The notes under the pieces are model-generated. The model ran no database searches. It was not told the DNA's origin and saw nothing but the letters and a program-made list of their open reading frames with translations. 64,000 nt of DNA from Paraburkholderia kirstenboschensis (lineage in GTDB: Bacteria; Pseudomonadota; Gammaproteobacteria; Burkholderiales; Burkholderiaceae), in NCBI RefSeq assembly GCF_904848585.1, contig NZ_CAJHCR010000002.1:186001-250000 (forward strand). Direction: 5' to 3'. How positions within the stretch are numbered: position 1 is the stretch's first letter; each line of letters starts with the position of its first letter. Below are positions 61,510-64,000 of the stretch, piece by piece. The position numbers were made by a program, and so were the translations under genes.

Positions 61510-62592
61510 TCAGCCCGACGTGGACGCGCGGACGATCAGTTCGCCCGGCAACAGGCAGTCGCGCGCGCCGGTCTGCGCGCCTTCGATGCGCTCATGGAGG
61601 AACTCGACCGCCCGGTAGCCGATGTCGTAGGTCGGCTGGCGGATCGTCGTGACGCCCGTCAATTCCGCCCAGTCGGGGTCGTCGATGGACAGCAGCGCAA
61701 CGCGTGCCTGCCAGCCGGCGCCGTAACGCGCCTTCAGATGCAACGCAAGCCGCAACGCGACAGGCGCATTCGCCGCGAACACCGCGACGCGTGCGGCGTT
61801 GCCGACGGTGCCTGCGCGCTCGCTCGACGCGTCGATCGCGCGGTCCAGTGCCGCGAGGCTTTGATCGATCTGCTGTGCGTCCGCGAGATCGAGCACGAGC
61901 GTATGGCCGTGCGCAGCGTGCGCGCCGGTTGCTTCGTGAGCCGTCATGGCTTCACGGAACGCCGCCTCGCGCAGCCGCCGCGAGCTGACCTGCTCGAACG
62001 GCTGCACGACGAACCAGATGTCGCGAAACCCGCCATCGAGCAGATGACGTGTGCCGAGTTCCGCAGCCGCCCGATTGTCGAGCCCGACGATATCGGCGAC
62101 GAGACCTTCGACGGAGCGGTCGACCAGCACCGCCGGAATTCCCCCGCCGCCCACCGGTCGCAACGTTTCCTCGCGCACGCCGAGCGCGTTCACGATCACG
62201 CCTTCCACGCGGTAGGTGGTGAGCAATTGCAGATAGCGCCGCTCCATTTCCACTTCGTTCGCCGCGTGGCAGATGAGCGGCATCAGGCCGAGCGCGTGGC
62301 ACGCGGCTTCGACGCCTTGCAGCACCTCGACGGTATAGGGATTGGTGAGGTCGGCGAGCAGCATGCCGATCAGCCGGTTGCGGCCACGCTTCAGCCCGCG
62401 CGCCATCTGGTTGGGCTGATAGTCGAGCCGTTCGATAGCGGCTTCGATGCGCGCGCGCAGTTCCGGCGACAACACGCTCATCTCGCCGTTCAGATAACGC
62501 GAGATGCTGGTCTTGCCGGTGCCGGCTTCGCGCGCGACGTCGGTGATCGTCGCGCGGCGCGGCGCGGCCTGGCGGGTCGGCGTAGTGCTCAT
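61510..62592 (-). CDS. LacI-family regulator, PtxS-like (2-ketogluconate repressor type)
   Basis: A 360-residue LacI/GalR regulator. The helix-turn-helix ATITDVAREAGTGKTSISRY and hinge helix NQMARGLKRGRNRLIGML are typical of the PtxS-like group; the sugar-binding domain contains LADLTNPYTVEVLQGVEAAC and VEGVIVNALGVREE. PtxS represses 2-ketogluconate genes in Pseudomonas. Here it follows the GhrB/KguD reductase gene by 65 bases on the same strand, in a run beginning with a sugar-acid transporter, which supports that role. ATG 62592 is chosen because the longer frame to 62637 lacks homology. Confidence 0.88.
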   Translation of the reverse strand: MSTTPTRQAAPRRATITDVAREAGTGKTSISRYLNGEMSVLSPELRARIEAAIERLDYQPNQMARGLKRGRNRLIGMLLADLTNPYTVEVLQGVEAACHALGLMPLICHAANEVEMERRYLQLLTTYRVEGVIVNALGVREETLRPVGGGGIPAVLVDRSVEGLVADIVGLDNRAAAELGTRHLLDGGFRDIWFVVQPFEQVSSRRLREAAFREAMTAHEATGAHAAHGHTLVLDLADAQQIDQSLAALDRAIDASSERAGTVGNAARVAVFAANAPVALRLALHLKARYGAGWQARVALLSIDDPDWAELTGVTTIRQPTYDIGYRAVEFLHERIEGAQTGARDCLLPGELIVRASTSG

Positions 62593-62656
62593 CGGGACCC
62601 CGCAATCCAGAGCGTGACACATGCGCCGAAAGGCCAACGCTTGTTCACGGCGCTCG

Positions 62657-63622
62657 TCACCGCTGCAGCACTTCGCGATTGACGATGTTGGTCGTGAGCG
62701 TGCCGTTCAGCGCGGCGACCAGATTTTCCGCTGCGTTGCGCGCCATTGCATGCCGCGTCTCGTGCGTCGCCGAACCAATATGCGGCAGCGCCACCACGTT
62801 CGCCAGCCTGAGGAGCGGCGAATCGGCCGGCAGCGGCTCGGTCTCGAACACGTCCAGACCCGCGCCGTGGATCGCGCCGTTTTGCAGCGCCTCGATCAGC
62901 GCGGGTTCGTCGACGATCGCACCGCGCGACGCGTTAATAAGAATCGCGCTTTTCTTCATCGACCTGAGTTCCTTCGCGCCGATCATGTGCCGCGTTTCCG
63001 ACGTGAGCGGCACTTGCAGACAGACGAAGTCGGCGTTGGCGAGCAGTTCCGGCAACTCGACGCGCCGCGCGCCGTAAGCCTCTTCCGCCTCACGGTTCGC
63101 GCTGCGGTTCGTGTAGAGCACCTTCATGTTGAAGCCGAGCGCCGCGCGCCGCGCGACCGCGCCGCCAATGCGTCCGAGCCCGACGATGCCGAGCGTCTTG
63201 CCCTGCACGTCCACGCCGAATTGCGCGGGCCCGATGCTGTGCTGCCACTGCCCCGCCTTGACCCATGCGGCAAGTTCGACCACGCGGCGCGCTGACGCGA
63301 GGATCAGCGAAAACACCGTGTCGGCGGTCGATTCCGTCAGCACGTCAGGCGTATGCGCAAGCACGATGCCGCGCTGCGTGAGATCGGCGACGTCGAACTG
63401 ATCGAAGCCGACGGAGATCGTCGACAGCGCCTTCAACCGCGTCGCGCCTTCCAGCATCGCCGGCGTGATCTTCACGCTCGCGCCGATGCCGCCGTCCGCG
63501 TCGCGCAAAGCGGCGACGAACGCGTCATGCCGGGTGGGATCCACCTGCACGACTTCCACGTGCTGCTGCAGATACGCCAGCACATCTTCAGGCAGCGACT
63601 TCCAGGCGACGATCTTCTTCAT
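62657..63622 (-). CDS. ghrB: 2-ketogluconate / 2-hydroxyacid reductase (GhrB/KguD type)
   Basis: A 321-residue D-isomer-specific 2-hydroxyacid dehydrogenase close to E. coli GhrB, which reduces 2-ketogluconate, glyoxylate and hydroxypyruvate with NADPH. The Rossmann motif is GIVGLGRIGGAVARRA (~150-165); the catalytic Arg is in LINASRGAIVDEPALI, and the acid-His pair in LPHIGSATHETRH. SISVGFDQFDVADL-type and TPDVLTESTADTVFSLIL segments match GhrB. It sits five bases downstream of the transporter gene and before the PtxS-like repressor, a 2-ketogluconate operon layout in which it would be KguD. Confidence 0.92.
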   Translation of the reverse strand: MKKIVAWKSLPEDVLAYLQQHVEVVQVDPTRHDAFVAALRDADGGIGASVKITPAMLEGATRLKALSTISVGFDQFDVADLTQRGIVLAHTPDVLTESTADTVFSLILASARRVVELAAWVKAGQWQHSIGPAQFGVDVQGKTLGIVGLGRIGGAVARRAALGFNMKVLYTNRSANREAEEAYGARRVELPELLANADFVCLQVPLTSETRHMIGAKELRSMKKSAILINASRGAIVDEPALIEALQNGAIHGAGLDVFETEPLPADSPLLRLANVVALPHIGSATHETRHAMARNAAENLVAALNGTLTTNIVNREVLQR

Positions 63623-63626
63623 CGGC

Positions 63627-64000
63627 TTATTTTCCTTGCAACGGTGTAGCGAGCTTGTGCGGCGTCTCTACCGCCTGCTGTTGCGGCTTGACGATCAGTG
63701 TGAGGATGACCGCGGCGAGCAGCGCCACGCTCATGAACGCATACGATGCCGCGGGCGTCCCTGTCGCGCCGTTCAGATAGCCGACCACGTACGAGCCGAC
63801 GAACGAACCGAGCGCGCCCATGCTGTTGATCAACGCCATCGCGCCGCCTGCGACGTTCTTCGGCAGCAGCTCCGGCACGATCGCGAAGAACGGGCCGTAC
63901 GGCGCGTACATCGCGGCGCCCGCAATCACGAGCGACGCATACGAAAGCCAGAAATGCGTGGAGCCGAGTGCATACGACGCCGCGAACGCAATCGCGCCGA
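63627..64000 (-). CDS. MFS sugar-acid transporter, KguT-like (C-terminal part, cut by window edge)
   Basis: The last ~124 codons of a major-facilitator transporter are visible; the gene runs past the right edge. Helices 9-12 are recognisable: SLVIAGAAMYAPYGPFFAIV, PELLPKNVAGGAMALINSMG, ALGSFVGSYVVGYLNGATGT and ASYAFMSVALLAAVILTLIV, followed by a hydrophilic tail. PELLPKNVAGGAMAL with the GALGSFVGSY segment is typical of the anion:cation symporter group that includes 2-ketogluconate (KguT) and galactonate transporters. It precedes the GhrB/KguD gene by four bases, so it is probably the 2-ketogluconate importer. Confidence 0.85.
   Translation of the reverse strand, partial: GAIAFAASYALGSTHFWLSYASLVIAGAAMYAPYGPFFAIVPELLPKNVAGGAMALINSMGALGSFVGSYVVGYLNGATGTPAASYAFMSVALLAAVILTLIVKPQQQAVETPHKLATPLQGK

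Overview
The window looks like a chromosome segment of a high-GC beta-proteobacterium of the Burkholderia/Paraburkholderia group. Supporting signs are a hopanoid radical-SAM gene (hpnJ) at the left edge, a PGDYG-motif protein, small secreted proteins of the kind common in Burkholderiaceae, a YeaG-YeaH-SpoVR stress operon, two chemoreceptors, and many LysR/LacI/IclR-controlled catabolic genes. I saw no rRNA, tRNA, CRISPR array, phage or insertion sequence.

Layout. 0-3.7 kb: 5' part of hpnJ, a small membrane-anchored protein, a cold-shock protein, a succinate-semialdehyde-type dehydrogenase and a GNAT acetyltransferase. 3.8-7.8 kb: a module for unsaturated-uronate / 2-keto-3-deoxygluconate catabolism (kdgT divergent from kduI-kduD-kdgR), with two similar inverted repeats in the divergent promoter region that could be KdgR sites. 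7.8-8.3 kb: a decayed TauD-type dioxygenase interrupted at a CAACGC repeat. 8.5-12.2 kb: cytochrome b561, small envelope proteins (including a 40-residue lipoprotein) and pobA. 12.5-14.3 kb: ilvA preceded by an isoleucine-rich leader peptide and a terminator that can be masked by an alternative helix, a textbook-like attenuator. 14.3-18.1 kb: an orphan operon of a free-standing adenylation enzyme, a carrier protein and a double alpha/beta-hydrolase. 18.7-22.6 kb: mprF translationally coupled to virJ/acvB (aminoacyl-phosphatidylglycerol metabolism).

23-36 kb: two related DHA2-type MFS exporters, a DUF421 membrane protein, a ferredoxin-NADP reductase, an AhpD-like protein, a chemoreceptor, a LysR regulator, a glycosyltransferase with a tandem-repeat tail, several small proteins and a KgtP-like symporter. 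36.2-37.3 kb: a polymerase-beta-fold nucleotidyltransferase gene behind a perfect inverted repeat. 37.4-42.4 kb: prkA-yeaH-spoVR. 42.4-43.3 kb: a gene desert. 43.3-46.3 kb: a 2-keto-4-pentenoate hydratase-like enzyme and a second chemoreceptor with a CheR/CheB-tethering pentapeptide. 46.8-53.3 kb: a ribose operon in the order rbsB-(minisatellite)-rbsA-rbsC-rbsR-rbsK.

53.6-61.4 kb: corA, a coupled pair of a 46-residue peptide and a P-loop kinase, a saccharopine-dehydrogenase-like enzyme behind a 49-bp palindromic repeat array, Lrp and LysR regulators, a Spy/CpxP-like protein, a PGDYG protein and a YhfC-type intramembrane protease. 61.5-64 kb: the end of a probable 2-ketogluconate operon (transporter, GhrB/KguD reductase, PtxS-like LacI regulator) running off the right edge. 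A recurring theme is unrelated tandem repeats with 5, 6, 9, 12, 13 and 49 bp units, mostly in intergenic or linker DNA.
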